Source of the DNA: Streptomyces fulvorobeus
GTDB taxonomy: Bacteria > Actinomycetota > Actinomycetes > Streptomycetales > Streptomycetaceae
Reading direction: 5' to 3'
NCBI RefSeq assembly: GCF_013167895.1
Contig: NZ_BLWC01000001.1
Span: 930,001 to 994,000 of the forward strand
Length of the DNA: 64,000 bases
The position numbers and the translations under genes were made by a program. Of the stretch, positions 8,247 through 22,904 are shown in pieces. The notes beneath the pieces were generated by a model, which saw only the letters and a list, made by a program, of their open reading frames with translations, did no database searches and was not told the origin of the DNA. Positions within the stretch are counted from its first letter, which is position 1, and each line of letters starts with the position of its first letter.

Positions 8247-9791
8247 TCACGGGTGCTCGACGCCGTCCTCCAGCTTCTGGCCCTTCAGCAGGAACCAGGT
8301 GGCCACGGCGGTCGCCAGCAGGACGGTGGCGCCGATGCCCGCCGCGTACCGCAGTCCCTCGACGAACGCCTCCTGGGCGGCCGCCACCAGGGGTGCCGCC
8401 TGGGCGGCGGGAAGCGTGGAGGCCGCCTCGACGGCGCCGCCCAGCGATTCGTGAGCGGCCGCCGCCGTACCGGAACCGATGCCGGCCGGGGTCTGGAAGC
8501 CCTGGTAGACGCCCGTGACGATGGAGCCGAGCAGGGCGATGCCGAGGGCCGCGCCGAGTTCGTACGCCGTCTCGGAGACCGCGGACGCGGAACCCGCCTG
8601 CTCCTTGGGGACGGTGGAGAGGATGACGTCGGCGGTGACGGTGAAGGCGAATCCGGCTCCGACCCCGACGACCAGCAGCATCGCGCCGAGCATCGGGTAT
8701 CCGGTGTCCTTGCTCAGCAGGGTCACCGAGGCGAGTGCCAGCCCCACGGCGGCGAGTCCCCCGGTCACCACCGAGCGTACGGAGTAGCGGCGGGCCATCA
8801 CTCCGGCCGTCAGACCGGCGGCCACGGCGCCGATGGCCGCGGGCAGTTCGGCGAGTCCCGCCTCCAGCGGGCCCCTGCCCTGGACCAGTTGCAGGAACTG
8901 GGAGAGGAAGAAGACCAGCCCGGCGAGGCCGAGGATGGTCAGAAGGTCGGCGAGGACGGCGCCCGAGAAGCCCCGGTGGTGGAAGAGCCGCATGTCCAGC
9001 AGTGGTGCGGGCAGTTTCAGCTGCCTGCGCACGAACCAGGCGAGCGCCCCCGCCCCGATGACGGCCGAGGCCGCCACCTCCCAGCTGCCGCCGTGGGCGG
9101 CCAGCTCCTTGATGGCGTACACGAGGGCGATCATGCCGACGAGCGAGAGTCCGACGCTGAGGAGGTCCCAGGGGCCCGGCGCCGGGTTCTTGGACTCGGG
9201 GATCAGCCTGATGCCGACGACGACGAGAACGGCCATCACGGGGAGGTTGATCAGGAAGACCGAGCCCCACCAGAAGTGTTCGAGCAGGAAGCCGCCCATG
9301 ACGGGGCCGACGGCCGCTCCGGCGGAGGCCATGGCGCCCCAGATGCCGACGGCGAGGCTGCGTTCGCGCGGGTCGTGGAAGAGGTTGCGGATCAGGGCCA
9401 GGGTGGAGGGCATCAGGGTGGCGCCCGCGACCCCGAGCAGCGCCCGGGCCAGGATCATCATCTCCGGGCTGGTCGCGTAGGCGTTGAGCACGGAGACCGC
9501 GCCGAAGGCGACGGCGCCGGTCAGCAGCAGCTTCTTGCGGCCGATACGGTCTCCGAGGCTGCCCATGGAGACGAGCAGTCCGGCGATGACGAAGGAGTAG
9601 ACGTCACCGATCCAGAGCAGCTGGGTGCCGGTCGGCGCGAGGTCCTCGCTGAGGAACGGCGTGGCCAGCCCGAGGACGGTGGCGTCGACGGCCACGAGCA
9701 GCACGGCGAGGACGAGGACGGCCAGGGCGAGCCACCGTCCCGGCCTGCGCACGAGGTCAGTGGTGTGCGATGTCCTGGCGACGCTGGTCAT
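8247..9791 (-). CDS. MFS drug exporter, 14-helix DHA2 family
   Basis: This 514-residue transporter of the DHA2/QacA type would export drugs or lipophilic compounds using the proton gradient. It has motif A GSLGDRIGRKKLLL at about 78-91, motif D1 DATVLGLATPFL in helix 1 and the family-typical central helices that make 14 in total. Its ATG overlaps the stop codon of the upstream TetR gene, so the regulator and pump form a self-controlled pair, a common arrangement for inducible efflux. Confidence 0.9.
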   Translation of the reverse strand: MTSVARTSHTTDLVRRPGRWLALAVLVLAVLLVAVDATVLGLATPFLSEDLAPTGTQLLWIGDVYSFVIAGLLVSMGSLGDRIGRKKLLLTGAVAFGAVSVLNAYATSPEMMILARALLGVAGATLMPSTLALIRNLFHDPRERSLAVGIWGAMASAGAAVGPVMGGFLLEHFWWGSVFLINLPVMAVLVVVGIRLIPESKNPAPGPWDLLSVGLSLVGMIALVYAIKELAAHGGSWEVAASAVIGAGALAWFVRRQLKLPAPLLDMRLFHHRGFSGAVLADLLTILGLAGLVFFLSQFLQLVQGRGPLEAGLAELPAAIGAVAAGLTAGVMARRYSVRSVVTGGLAAVGLALASVTLLSKDTGYPMLGAMLLVVGVGAGFAFTVTADVILSTVPKEQAGSASAVSETAYELGAALGIALLGSIVTGVYQGFQTPAGIGSGTAAAAHESLGGAVEAASTLPAAQAAPLVAAAQEAFVEGLRYAAGIGATVLLATAVATWFLLKGQKLEDGVEHP

Positions 9792-10339
9792 TGCTCCACG
9801 CTCCGGCGCACTCCGCCGATCAGCAGTTCGACGATCATGTACTGGAAGTCCTTGGGTGCGACTCGGCCGACCTGTACGGCCCAGGCGCCGGTGCCGATGA
9901 GCCCGTAGAGGGCCTCGGTCAGCCAGGCGGGCGTGAGGTCGATGCGGAACTCACCGCGCTCCTGGCCGCGCCTGAAGAAGGCGGCGACCCGCGCGTCGAG
10001 CCTGCTCCAGCCCTCGTTCACCTGGTCGCCCTCGAAGAGCTGGTTCTCGGTGACGAGGAAGGAGAGGAGCCCCGCGCTGGGTTCGACGGCGGCGACGAAC
10101 CGGCGCAGGCCGTCCTCGGCGCGGCCCTCGTCCAGCGCGGAGGCGTCAAGGGCCGCCTCGAACTCCTGGATGCCCAGGTTCTCCAGTGCCTTGACCAGCG
10201 CGTCCCGCCCGGCGAAGTGACGGTGCAGCGTGGCCCGGCCGATGCCCGCCGCCTTGGCGACCTCGTCCATGGTGGCGGTTGATTTGTGGGTCAGCAGGGC
10301 GGCGGCGCTGCGCAGCACCTGCTCACGGTCCAGAGTCAT
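9788..10339 (-). CDS. TetR-family repressor of the adjacent exporter
   Basis: The 183-residue protein has a TetR N-terminal DNA-binding domain: EQVLRSAAALLTHKSTATMDEVAKAAGIGRATLHRHFAGRDALVKAL, with the helix-turn-helix at about residues 25-46, then a ligand-binding domain. It overlaps the start of the MFS gene by four bases and should repress this operon until its ligand binds. A perfect palindrome 20 bases upstream of the chosen ATG is its likely operator. An upstream in-frame ATG would place the operator arm inside the coding region, so I prefer the later start. Confidence 0.88.
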   Translation of the reverse strand: MTLDREQVLRSAAALLTHKSTATMDEVAKAAGIGRATLHRHFAGRDALVKALENLGIQEFEAALDASALDEGRAEDGLRRFVAAVEPSAGLLSFLVTENQLFEGDQVNEGWSRLDARVAAFFRRGQERGEFRIDLTPAWLTEALYGLIGTGAWAVQVGRVAPKDFQYMIVELLIGGVRRSVEQ

Positions 10340-10358
10340 GAGACGAGTGTAACCCGTA

Positions 10359-10376
10359 TGAGACATCAGCGTCTCA
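10359..10376. promoter_or_regulatory. Palindromic operator for the TetR/MFS operon
   Basis: TGAGAC, six bases, then GTCTCA form a perfect 6+6+6 inverted repeat immediately upstream of the TetR gene. A further TGAGAC half-site lies at 10339-10344, overlapping the start region. Position and size suit a TetR dimer. Binding is inferred. Confidence 0.65.
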
Positions 10377-10497
10377 GCACGGTGATCGATCGCCGTGCCC
10401 GCCGACCTCGCCGACGCGGCCGACGACGAGATGTCAGTGGTGCGGGCCATACTCGAGCTGCGGCGCCGCCCGGGCACCGCAGCGCGAGGGGAGCGAC

Positions 10498-11076
10498 ATG
10501 GCTGAGGTGCTGGTTTTCCACCACGGGCACGGGCTGACCGTCGGCGTCCGTGACTTCGCCGAGCAGCTGCGACGGGCCGGACACACCGTCCACGTCCCGG
10601 ACCTGTTCGAGGGGCAGGTGTTCGACAGTCTCGAGAAGGGGATGGGTTACGTCCAGGACGCCGGGTTCGGCACGCTCATCGCGCGCGGAACCGCCGCCGC
10701 CGAGAAGCTGCCCGCGGAACTCGTCTACCTCGGCTTCTCGCTCGGCGTCCTGCCGGCGCAGAAGCTGTCCCAGACCCGCCCCGGCGCGAAGGGGGCGCTG
10801 CTGCTGGAGGCATGCGTCCCGGTCGCGGAGTTCGGCGGCGCCTGGCCCGACGACGTCCCGGTCCAGGTCCACGGCATGGACGCGGATCCGTTCTTCGCCA
10901 GGGAGGGCGATGTGGACGCGGCTCACGCACTCGTCGAGACAGCGGCAGATGCCGAGCTTTTCCTCTACCCCGGCGACAGACACCTGTTCACCGACAGCAG
11001 CCTGCCGGCCTACGACGAACAGGCCGCCGCGCAGGTCTCCCATCGTGTGCTGGAGTTCCTCGACCGCGTCAGGTAG
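10498..11076 (+). CDS. Dienelactone hydrolase family protein
   Basis: This 192-residue alpha/beta hydrolase starts MAEVLVFHHGHG, has the nucleophile-elbow region YLGFSLGVLPAQ at about 77-88 and a C-terminal PGDRHLFTDSSLPAYD segment that supplies the catalytic histidine, with Asp in VQVHGMDADPFF. The elbow reads G-F-S-L-G, so serine replaces the cysteine of classical dienelactone hydrolase, as in many esterase-like members. Substrate unknown. It is divergent from the TetR/MFS operon; the shared intergenic region holds the palindrome. Confidence 0.78.
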   Translation: MAEVLVFHHGHGLTVGVRDFAEQLRRAGHTVHVPDLFEGQVFDSLEKGMGYVQDAGFGTLIARGTAAAEKLPAELVYLGFSLGVLPAQKLSQTRPGAKGALLLEACVPVAEFGGAWPDDVPVQVHGMDADPFFAREGDVDAAHALVETAADAELFLYPGDRHLFTDSSLPAYDEQAAAQVSHRVLEFLDRVR

Positions 11077-11204
11077 CCCGGCACTGCTCGATCCTCTCCG
11101 CGAGGTACGCGTCGTCGTCCACCGCCCCGTCCTCCGTCGCCTGTGCGTCACCACTCTGACGGACCGGCGGCGCCACCTGTGACGGCACCCGGGGGTACGC
11201 GGGC

Positions 11205-12176
11205 TCAGCTCCAGGGCAGGGAGGCGCGGTGGCGCCAGTACGCCCCGGGCTCCTCGACCAGCGCGTCCAGCCGGGCCCGCCGCTCCTCGTCGAGGCCCAG
11301 GACGGCGGCGTGCAGGTTGCCGGAGAGCTGGGCGACCGTGACCGCGCCGGAGAGGACGACACCGGCCCACGGCTGGTGCAGGACGAACGCGAGCGCGACG
11401 GCGTCGCTGTCGAGACCCTCCTGCGCGGCGATCTCCCGCAGGACGGCGGGGGCCTCGGTGCCCGCGAGCCGGCCGTTGGCCATGCCCTCCTTGACGATCA
11501 CGGTGAGCCCGGCGTCATGGGCCTCGGAGAGCGCGGAGCCCGCGGAGGTCTCCAGCACGTTGTAGGTGGCCTGCACGGTACGGAAGAGGGGTTCACCGTC
11601 GACGGTGACGGCGAGCGCGGCCCGGATGGCGTCGGCCTGTCCCGGTCCGCTGGTGGAGAGCCCGACGGTGAGGCCCTCGGCCGCGTGCCCGGCGAGGCGG
11701 GCGTGCAGCTCCTTGTCGGTCAGGGCCGGGCTGTCGGCGGTCACGGAGTGGATCTGGTAGAGGTCGAGCCGGTCCCCCAGCAGAGCGTGGGTCTCCGCGC
11801 GCTGGCGCTCGTACGTGGTGAGTCCGTGGTCCTTGGTCTCGTGGTCCTCGGCGTCCACCCGCCAGCCGGCGGTGTAGGTGTAGCCCCATTTGCTGCCGAT
11901 GACGACGTCCGCGGCCTCGGGGCGCCTCGCCAGCCAGTCGGCGAGGAACTCCTCGGAGCGCCCGTAGGACCTGGCGGCGTCGAAGTAGCGGACGCCCTGG
12001 GCGTAGGCCGCGTCCAGGAGTTCGTGCGTGCGGGCGCGCAGGGCCTCGACACTGCGCTCCTGGGGAAGGTCGCGGTCGCGGTGGAGGGTGATGTAGCCGG
12101 GTCTGGCGACGGCGGCCAGGCCCACACCGATGTGGGCGGTCGGGGTCGTGGCGGTGGCCAGCCTGGCGAAGGGCAT
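11205..12176 (-). CDS. Aldo/keto reductase
   Basis: The 323-residue NADPH-dependent oxidoreductase has an AKR barrel with the catalytic set Asp (YFDAARSYG, about 59-67), Tyr (in the same segment), Lys (VIGSKWGY, about 87-94) and, in place of the usual His, YQIHSVTA near 141. The C terminus PGAYWRHRASLPWS is typical of Streptomyces homologues. It reduces an unknown aldehyde or ketone. It is monocistronic, 92 bases downstream of argH on the same strand. I see no sign that it belongs to the arginine pathway. Confidence 0.85.
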   Translation of the reverse strand: MPFARLATATTPTAHIGVGLAAVARPGYITLHRDRDLPQERSVEALRARTHELLDAAYAQGVRYFDAARSYGRSEEFLADWLARRPEAADVVIGSKWGYTYTAGWRVDAEDHETKDHGLTTYERQRAETHALLGDRLDLYQIHSVTADSPALTDKELHARLAGHAAEGLTVGLSTSGPGQADAIRAALAVTVDGEPLFRTVQATYNVLETSAGSALSEAHDAGLTVIVKEGMANGRLAGTEAPAVLREIAAQEGLDSDAVALAFVLHQPWAGVVLSGAVTVAQLSGNLHAAVLGLDEERRARLDALVEEPGAYWRHRASLPWS

Positions 12177-12268
12177 CGCGGGCTCCTCGTGGGTCGGGGC
12201 GGTGGTCCGTCCCGACCAACGTAGCCCGCGATGCCGTCGCCGCCCCGGACCGGCGCCGCCTGCCCGGC

Positions 12269-14978
<2,710 letters not shown>

Positions 14979-14992
14979 GGGTTTCTCCTTAC

Positions 14993-15028
14993 GGTGCAAT
15001 CACTGATGGGTATAACTATGCAATCCTC
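14993..15028 (-). promoter_or_regulatory. ARG-box-like operator of argG
   Basis: On the minus strand the AT-rich tract reads TTGCATAGTTATACCCATCA followed by GTGATTGCAC. TGCATA and TGATTGCA are partial inverted halves of the ArgR box. It stands out from the GC-rich surroundings and lies 15-50 bases upstream of the argG start. Confidence 0.7.
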
Positions 15029-15147
15029 CGTATGCTTTGTCAAAGCGCCAGGTCAGGGCGGTCCCGAACCCGTGGGCGGGGTAAATGGCGGCGACGTGTG
15101 GTGGCGGTCCCGTCTACCATCGGCGCCCTACGAGGGGTGAGGGCGCG

Positions 15148-16428
15148 ATGTACGACGACGACGGTGCCGCGGAGCGGCTGGCCCTGGGGGCCCCGCTGCG
15201 CGAGGCCCTGGACACCACTTCGGCCGAGGCGTGGGTGCGTCTCGACGCCGACGTACGGGCACTTCCCTGGCTGTCGTGGGCACCGCTGCGAATGGAGCCA
15301 CCGGTGCGCCGCCGGTGGCTGAGCTGGGACCGGCAGGACCCGCTGCCCCGGATCGGCCGGCCGAGCACGCCGGGCCGGCGCCCCCCGCTCCCGCTCCTCC
15401 TGTGCCACCCCGACGGCCGCATCCGTGAGGCGGCGCTGGAGTCGGTGCGTCACGCTCCCGAGCTGCGCCCGCTCCTGGTGCTGCGCTGCGCCGACTGGGC
15501 GGGGCCGGTACGCGAGCGCGCCCGGGCCCTGCTCGCCGAGGTGCCCGGGCCCGAGCTGGCACCCCTGGCCGAGCTGATCCTGCGGCTGGACAGGCGTGCC
15601 CAGGGCGGCTTCGCCCACGCGCTGCTGGAGAGCAGTCTGCGCGAGGGCCCGCCGGGTGACGTCGAGGCGCTGATGGCGCACCAGGACCGTTCCACACGGC
15701 GGTTCGCCCACCGCATCGCGGTCGGCCGGGGGCTGCTGTCGCCCGTGCGGCTGGCCGTCATCGCCACCACCGAAGGCGATGTCACCCTCCAGGACCTGTG
15801 TGCGGACGCGGCCCTCGCCGGCCTGCGGCCCGGCGCCGGGCCCGCCGTACTCGACCGGCTGCTCAGCGCACGCGCGCCCCGGGTCCGCGCGGCGGGTGTC
15901 ACCGCCTTGCGCCGGGCCGGGCGGCACGCGGAAGCGGAACGCTTCCTCGGCGACCGCGCCGGGCTCGTACGGGCCTGCGCACGCTACGTACTCCGGCAGG
16001 CCGGTATCGACCCGCTGCCGCGCTACCGGGCGCTGTGCCGCGATCCGGCCGCGTGCCCGGGGGCGGCCGCCGGGCTCGGCGAGTGCGGTGAACGGGCGGA
16101 CGCCGGCACGCTGTGGGTGCTGACCGCGCACCCGCTCCCCGCCGTACGCGTCCACGCGGTCACCGGTCTGCGTGCGCTCGACGCGGTGTCCTACGAGCGG
16201 ATGCGCCCGCTCCTGGAGGACCCGGCGTCCGCCGTGGTGCGGGCCGCGACGCTCGCGCTGCTCCCGGACGCCGACCGCTTCGACGAGCACTGGCTGCGTG
16301 CGTGCCTCGCTCCGGAGCGACCCCGCCGGCTGCGGGTGGCGGCCGAGCGGCTGCTGCGTGCGCGCGCCCGGCACGATGGCCGTCCCACCGGTGAAAACGT
16401 CCGCGACCGGACGGGAGTCACGCGATAA
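15148..16428 (+). CDS. HEAT-repeat-like protein of unknown function
   Basis: This 426-residue protein shows repeated helical pairs rich in Leu, Arg and Ala, for example REAALESVRHAPELRPLLVL near 90-110, HAVTGLRALDAVSYERMRPL near 340-360 and AVVRAATLALLPDADRFDE near 366-384. These resemble PBS-lyase HEAT or armadillo-type repeats that form protein-binding solenoids. There is no catalytic motif or signal peptide. It is followed eight bases later by a flavin-oxidoreductase-like gene on the same strand. Streptomyces genomes carry many such proteins; partner unknown. Confidence 0.6.
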   Translation: MYDDDGAAERLALGAPLREALDTTSAEAWVRLDADVRALPWLSWAPLRMEPPVRRRWLSWDRQDPLPRIGRPSTPGRRPPLPLLLCHPDGRIREAALESVRHAPELRPLLVLRCADWAGPVRERARALLAEVPGPELAPLAELILRLDRRAQGGFAHALLESSLREGPPGDVEALMAHQDRSTRRFAHRIAVGRGLLSPVRLAVIATTEGDVTLQDLCADAALAGLRPGAGPAVLDRLLSARAPRVRAAGVTALRRAGRHAEAERFLGDRAGLVRACARYVLRQAGIDPLPRYRALCRDPAACPGAAAGLGECGERADAGTLWVLTAHPLPAVRVHAVTGLRALDAVSYERMRPLLEDPASAVVRAATLALLPDADRFDEHWLRACLAPERPRRLRVAAERLLRARARHDGRPTGENVRDRTGVTR

Positions 16429-16435
16429 TCCCCGC

Positions 16436-17035
16436 ATGGGAAAAACATACGAGCGCATCGATGGACGGCTCAGAACCTTCATAGAGGAGCAGCGCGTCTT
16501 CTTCACCGCGACCGCTCCGCTCGACGCCGGGGGAACCGTCAACCTCTCTCCCAAGGGGGTGAGCGGATCGTTCGCCGTCGTGGACGAACGGACCGTGGCC
16601 TACCTGGACTTCGCCGGGAGCAACGCGGAGACCATCGCCCACCTCCGCGAGAACGGCCGCATCACACTGATGTGGTGCGCCTTCCAGGGGCCGCCGAACA
16701 TCGTCCGGGTGCACGGGCGGGGTGAACCGGTGTTCCGGGACGACCCCCGCTTCACCGGGCTGCTGAGCCACTTCCCCGCCGTGGACCCCTCGCCCCACGG
16801 GCTGCGGGCCGTCATCGTGGTGACGGCGGAGCTGATCCGGGACACCTGCGGCTTCGCGGTGCCCTACCTCTCGTACGACGAGGACCGCTCGCTGCACTCC
16901 GACCGCTTCGGGCGCGAGGACGACGACAGCCTCGGCGCGTACTTCGAGAGCAAGGCCGACATCGCCACCAGCATCGACGGGCTGCCGGGGCTTCCCCTCC
17001 CGCTGCCTCCGATGCCCGTGCCGCCCGCCGGGTGA
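16436..17035 (+). CDS. Pyridoxamine 5'-phosphate oxidase-like flavin/F420-binding protein
   Basis: The 199-residue protein starts MGKTYERIDGRLRTFIEEQ, followed by FFTATAPLDAGGTVNLSPKG, the characteristic N-terminal strand pair of the PNPOx-like split-barrel fold in actinobacteria. ETIAHLRENGRITLMWCAFQG near 64-84 is the second conserved block. Members bind FMN or F420. A pyridoxamine phosphate oxidase role is unlikely because the PLP-binding residues are not evident. The C-terminal 30 residues are Pro-rich. Probably co-transcribed with the upstream HEAT-like gene. Confidence 0.75.
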   Translation: MGKTYERIDGRLRTFIEEQRVFFTATAPLDAGGTVNLSPKGVSGSFAVVDERTVAYLDFAGSNAETIAHLRENGRITLMWCAFQGPPNIVRVHGRGEPVFRDDPRFTGLLSHFPAVDPSPHGLRAVIVVTAELIRDTCGFAVPYLSYDEDRSLHSDRFGREDDDSLGAYFESKADIATSIDGLPGLPLPLPPMPVPPAG

Positions 17036-17099
17036 CCCGCTGGGCCGAACGGAGCAGGCCCGGCGGTGGCCCGGGCGCCGGGCCCGTACGGTCCGGAGC

Positions 17100-17801
17100 A
17101 TGCGCAGACTTCTGGTGACCGGTTCGGCACTGCTGGCTCTGCTGGGATCGGTCGCGGCCGGCGATCCCGGCGCGGCCCCCCTTCCGGAGCGGCTCGCCGA
17201 CACCGGAGGCGGCTCCCAGCTGATCACCGCCGTCGCCCCTTCCGAGGGCTCCACCACCGGCACACTCACGTGGTGGGAACGGCGGCGGGGCGGCTGGACC
17301 GAGGCCGGGTCCGCGCCGGCCCGCTTCGGGGCGAACGGGCTGGCTGAGGGCAGCACCCGTGACCAGGGCACCAACACCACGCCCACCGGTCTGTACGACC
17401 TGCCGTACGCCTTCGGGATCGAGGAGGCCCCGGCCGGGACCGGTTACCCCTACCGCCGGGTCAACGAGCGTTCCTGGTGGTGCCAGGACAACGCCGCCCG
17501 CTCCTACAACCGGTGGGTGGAACCGCGGCCTGCGGACTGCCGGGCCGACCAGGCCGAGCACCTGGTCACGTACGGCACGCAGTACGCGCACGCGCTCGTC
17601 ATCGGCTTCAACTACGAGCGGCCGGTACGGGGCCGGGGCGCCGGGATCTTCCTGCACGTCGACGGGGCCGGGGCGACCGCCGGCTGCGTCTCGGTACCGG
17701 CGGCCTCGATGAGCCGCATCCTGGCCTGGGCCGACCCGGGCCGCCACCCCCACATCGCGATCGGGACCCGCTCGGGGCGGACGGCGGTCACCCGCTACTA
17801 G
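17100..17801 (+). CDS. Exported L,D-transpeptidase-like (YkuD fold) protein
   Basis: This 233-residue protein has a Sec signal peptide (MRRLLVTGSALLALLGSVAAG) and a C-terminal domain with IFLHVDGAGATAGCVSVP at about 184-201, the H-x9-11-G-C-V catalytic pattern of YkuD/ErfK enzymes that attach or cross-link peptidoglycan peptides via a cysteine. The preceding TPTGLYDL is also family-typical. It has no peptidoglycan-binding repeat or lipobox, and it is shorter than cross-linking Ldt enzymes. So it may be a small secreted hydrolase/transpeptidase of the 'L,D-transpeptidase family' type with unknown target. Confidence 0.75.
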   Translation: MRRLLVTGSALLALLGSVAAGDPGAAPLPERLADTGGGSQLITAVAPSEGSTTGTLTWWERRRGGWTEAGSAPARFGANGLAEGSTRDQGTNTTPTGLYDLPYAFGIEEAPAGTGYPYRRVNERSWWCQDNAARSYNRWVEPRPADCRADQAEHLVTYGTQYAHALVIGFNYERPVRGRGAGIFLHVDGAGATAGCVSVPAASMSRILAWADPGRHPHIAIGTRSGRTAVTRY

Positions 17802-17810
17802 GGAACAGGC

Positions 17811-18341
17811 TCAGCGGTCGTTCTGGGCGAGTCGCAGGAGGTGGTCGGCGAGCGCCTTGCCGCCCGCCGGGTCGCGGCTGATCAGCATCAGGGTGTCGTC
17901 GCCCGCGATGGTGCCGAGGATGTCGTGCAGTTCGGCCTGGTCGATGGCCGAGGCGAGGAACTGCGCCGCGCCCGGCGGGGTGCGCAGGACCACCAGGTTG
18001 GCCGACGCCTCCGCCGAGATCAGCAGTTCGGCGGAGAGCCTGCGCATCCGCTCCTCCTTGGCGGAGCCGCCCAGCGGTGCCTGCGGGGTGCGGAATCCCC
18101 CTTCGCTCGGCACCGCGTAGATCAGCTCTCCCCCGGTGTTGCGGATCTTCACCGCGCCCAGCTCGTCCAGGTCCCGGGAGAGCGTCGCCTGGGTGACGCT
18201 CAGCCCGTCGTCGGCGAGGAGCTTGGCCAGCTGGCTCTGCGAGCGCACCGGCTGCCGGTTCAGGATGTCCACGATCCGGCGGTGGCGGGCCGTGCGGGTC
18301 TGCGGCACGGACGGCCCGCCGTGCTCGGATTCCTCGGTCAT
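17811..18341 (-). CDS. argR: Arginine repressor
   Basis: ArgR (176 residues) represses arginine genes when arginine binds its hexamer. The winged helix domain is at about 17-80, with [32 protein letters not shown] containing the recognition helix. The C-terminal domain carries the arginine-binding [15 protein letters not shown] at about 145-159. It is the last gene of argC-J-B-D-R, 22 bases after argD, so the repressor is made from the operon it controls. Confidence 0.96.
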   Translation of the reverse strand: MTEESEHGGPSVPQTRTARHRRIVDILNRQPVRSQSQLAKLLADDGLSVTQATLSRDLDELGAVKIRNTGGELIYAVPSEGGFRTPQAPLGGSAKEERMRRLSAELLISAEASANLVVLRTPPGAAQFLASAIDQAELHDILGTIAGDDTLMLISRDPAGGKALADHLLRLAQNDR

Positions 18342-18363
18342 CGTCGCCTCATTCTCCGGAACG

Positions 18364-19560
18364 TCACGCTCCGGATCGTCCGTCCCCGTATGCCGCGTCG
18401 AGAGCGCCCGGCAGGACGCGCAGGAACGCGTCCACCTCCGCGTCGCCGATGATCAGCGGTGGCATGAGCCGTACGACGTCGGGGGCGGGCGCGTTGACCA
18501 GGAGTCCGGCTCCCTGGGCCGCCTGCTGCACCTTCGGTGCGAGGGGTCCGGTGAGCACGATACCCAGCAGCAGGCCGGAGCCGCGGACGTGGGAGACCAG
18601 GGGGTGGCCGAGGCCCTCCACACCATCCCTGATCCGCTCGCCGAGGCGCTTGACCTCGTCGAGTCTCCCCTCGGCCGCGAGCGTGTCCAGGACGGCGAGT
18701 CCGGCCGCGCAGGCGATCGGGTTGCCGCCGAACGTCGTGCCGTGGTGGCCGGGCTTCAGCAGGTCGGCCGCCGCGCCGAACGCGACGGTCGCGCCGATCG
18801 GCAGCCCGCCGCCGAGGCCCTTGGCGAGGGTGACGACGTCGGGTTCGACGCCCTGGTGGGCCTGGTGCTCGAACCAGTGGCCGCACCGGCCGATACCCGT
18901 CTGCACCTCGTCGAGCACGAGCAGGGTGCCGGTGGCCCGGGTGATCTCCCTGGCCGCTTCCAGATAACCCCTGGGCGGGACGACGACGCCGCGCTCACCC
19001 TGTACTGGTTCGATGATCAGCAGTGCCGTCCCGGTGGTCACCGCGGCGCGGAGGGCGTCGGCGTCCCCGTACGGCACGTGGGTGACGTCGCCGGGCAGCG
19101 GGAGGAACGGCTCGCGCTTCCCCGGCTGGCCGGTGAGGGCGAGCGCGCCCATGGTCCGCCCGTGGAAGCCGCCGTCGGTGGCGACCATGTGTGTACGCCC
19201 GGTCAGCCGGCCGATCTTGAATGCGGCTTCGTTGGCCTCGGCGCCCGAGTTGCAGAAGAAGACCCGGCCCGCCCGGCCGAAGAGCTGGAGCAGCCGCTCC
19301 GCCAGCGCGACGGGCGGCTCGGCGACGAAGAGGTTGGAGACGTGGCCGAGGGCGGCGATCTGCGTGGAGACCGCCTCGACGACCGCGGGGTGGGCGTGGC
19401 CCAGCGCGTTCACCGCGATACCGCCGACGAAGTCGAGGTACTCGCTGCCCTCGGCGTCCCACACGCGGGCGCCGGCGCCGCGGACCAGGGGAAGCCGGGG
19501 GGTGCCGTAGTTGTCCATCAGCGCGCCCTGCCAGCGCTGCGGAAGCTCCTCGTTGCTCAT
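18364..19560 (-). CDS. argD: Acetylornithine aminotransferase
   Basis: ArgD (398 residues) is the PLP-dependent class III aminotransferase that converts N-acetylglutamate semialdehyde to N-acetylornithine. It has [16 protein letters not shown] near 101-116, [13 protein letters not shown] near 212-224 and the lysine motif [13 protein letters not shown] near 247-259 that binds PLP. It overlaps argB by four bases. The pathway position and family features make the annotation firm; a second class III enzyme in this window (37709-39019) is a separate, cluster-specific paralogue. Confidence 0.96.
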   Translation of the reverse strand: MSNEELPQRWQGALMDNYGTPRLPLVRGAGARVWDAEGSEYLDFVGGIAVNALGHAHPAVVEAVSTQIAALGHVSNLFVAEPPVALAERLLQLFGRAGRVFFCNSGAEANEAAFKIGRLTGRTHMVATDGGFHGRTMGALALTGQPGKREPFLPLPGDVTHVPYGDADALRAAVTTGTALLIIEPVQGERGVVVPPRGYLEAAREITRATGTLLVLDEVQTGIGRCGHWFEHQAHQGVEPDVVTLAKGLGGGLPIGATVAFGAAADLLKPGHHGTTFGGNPIACAAGLAVLDTLAAEGRLDEVKRLGERIRDGVEGLGHPLVSHVRGSGLLLGIVLTGPLAPKVQQAAQGAGLLVNAPAPDVVRLMPPLIIGDAEVDAFLRVLPGALDAAYGDGRSGA

Positions 19561-20470
19561 GACTCCCCCTGGGTGCCGGTCGCTGCGTCGGGCACGACCA
19601 TCGTGCCGACTCCTTCGTCGGTGAAGATCTCCAGCAGGATCGAGTGCTGGACCCGGCCGTCGATGACGCGGGCGGTCTGGACGCCGTTGCGTACGGCGTG
19701 CAGGCAGCCCTGCATCTTGGGGACCATGCCGCTCGACAGGCTGGGCAGCAGCTTCTCCAGCTCGGTGGCGGTGATCCGGCTGATCACGTCGTCGCTGTTG
19801 GGCCAGTCCTCGTACAGGCCCTCCACGTCGGTGAGGACCATCAGCGTCTCGGCGTCCAGCGCGGCGGCGAGCGCCGCCGCCGCGGTGTCCGCGTTGACGT
19901 TGTAGACGTGGTCGTCGTCGGCGGAGCGGGCGATGGAGGAGATGACCGGGATGCGGCCGTCGTCCAGCAGTGCCTGTATGGCGCCGGTGTCGATCGCGGT
20001 GATCTCGCCGACCCGGCCGATGTCGACGAGTTCGCCGTCGATGGTGGGCCGGTGCTGGACGGCGGTGATGGTGTGGGCGTCCTCGCCGGTCATGCCGACG
20101 GCGAGCGGGCCGTGCTGGTTGAGCAGCCCGACCAGTTCGCGCTGGACCTGTCCGGCGAGCACCATCCGTACCACGTCCATCGCCTCGGGCGTGGTGACCC
20201 TCAGTCCGGCCTTGAACTCGCTGACCAGGCCCTGCTTGTCGAGCTGGGCGCTGATCTGCGGCCCGCCGCCGTGCACGACGACGGGCTTGAGGCCGGCGTG
20301 CCGCAGGAAGACGACGTCCTGGGCGAAGGCCGCCTTCAGGTCCTCGTCGATCATGGCGTTGCCGCCGAACTTGATGACGACGGTCCTGCCGTTGTGCCGG
20401 GTCAGCCAGGGCAGCGCCTCGATGAGGATCTGCGCCTTCGGCAGTGCGGTGTGCTTCCGCGCCGGCGTGC

Positions 20471-20474
<4 letters not shown>
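19557..20474 (-). CDS. argB: Acetylglutamate kinase
   Basis: ArgB (305 residues) phosphorylates N-acetylglutamate, the committed step and usual point of arginine feedback. It shows the amino acid kinase core [11 protein letters not shown] near 33-43, [11 protein letters not shown] near 64-74 and the C-terminal [25 protein letters not shown] block with the ATP-site residues. The N-terminal extension of about 25 residues resembles the helix that forms arginine-sensitive hexamers. It overlaps argD and argJ by four bases each. Confidence 0.96.
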
Positions 20475-22704
<2,230 letters not shown>

Positions 22705-22904
22705 GTGGCCTTGCTGGGCCCGGCCGCAGAGGCAGGGCCTCCACCGGGTCAGGCCAGGGGGCAGGGGGAAGTGCTCATCGCCGGTGGACATGCCCCACTG
22801 ATTCGCTTGACCCATACGTACGTCATCGACAACCCTTTCGGTACGGCGGAGCCAGCGGATGCGCCCGGGACCTGATCCCTCCACACCCCCGGCGGCCGGG
22901 ACCC

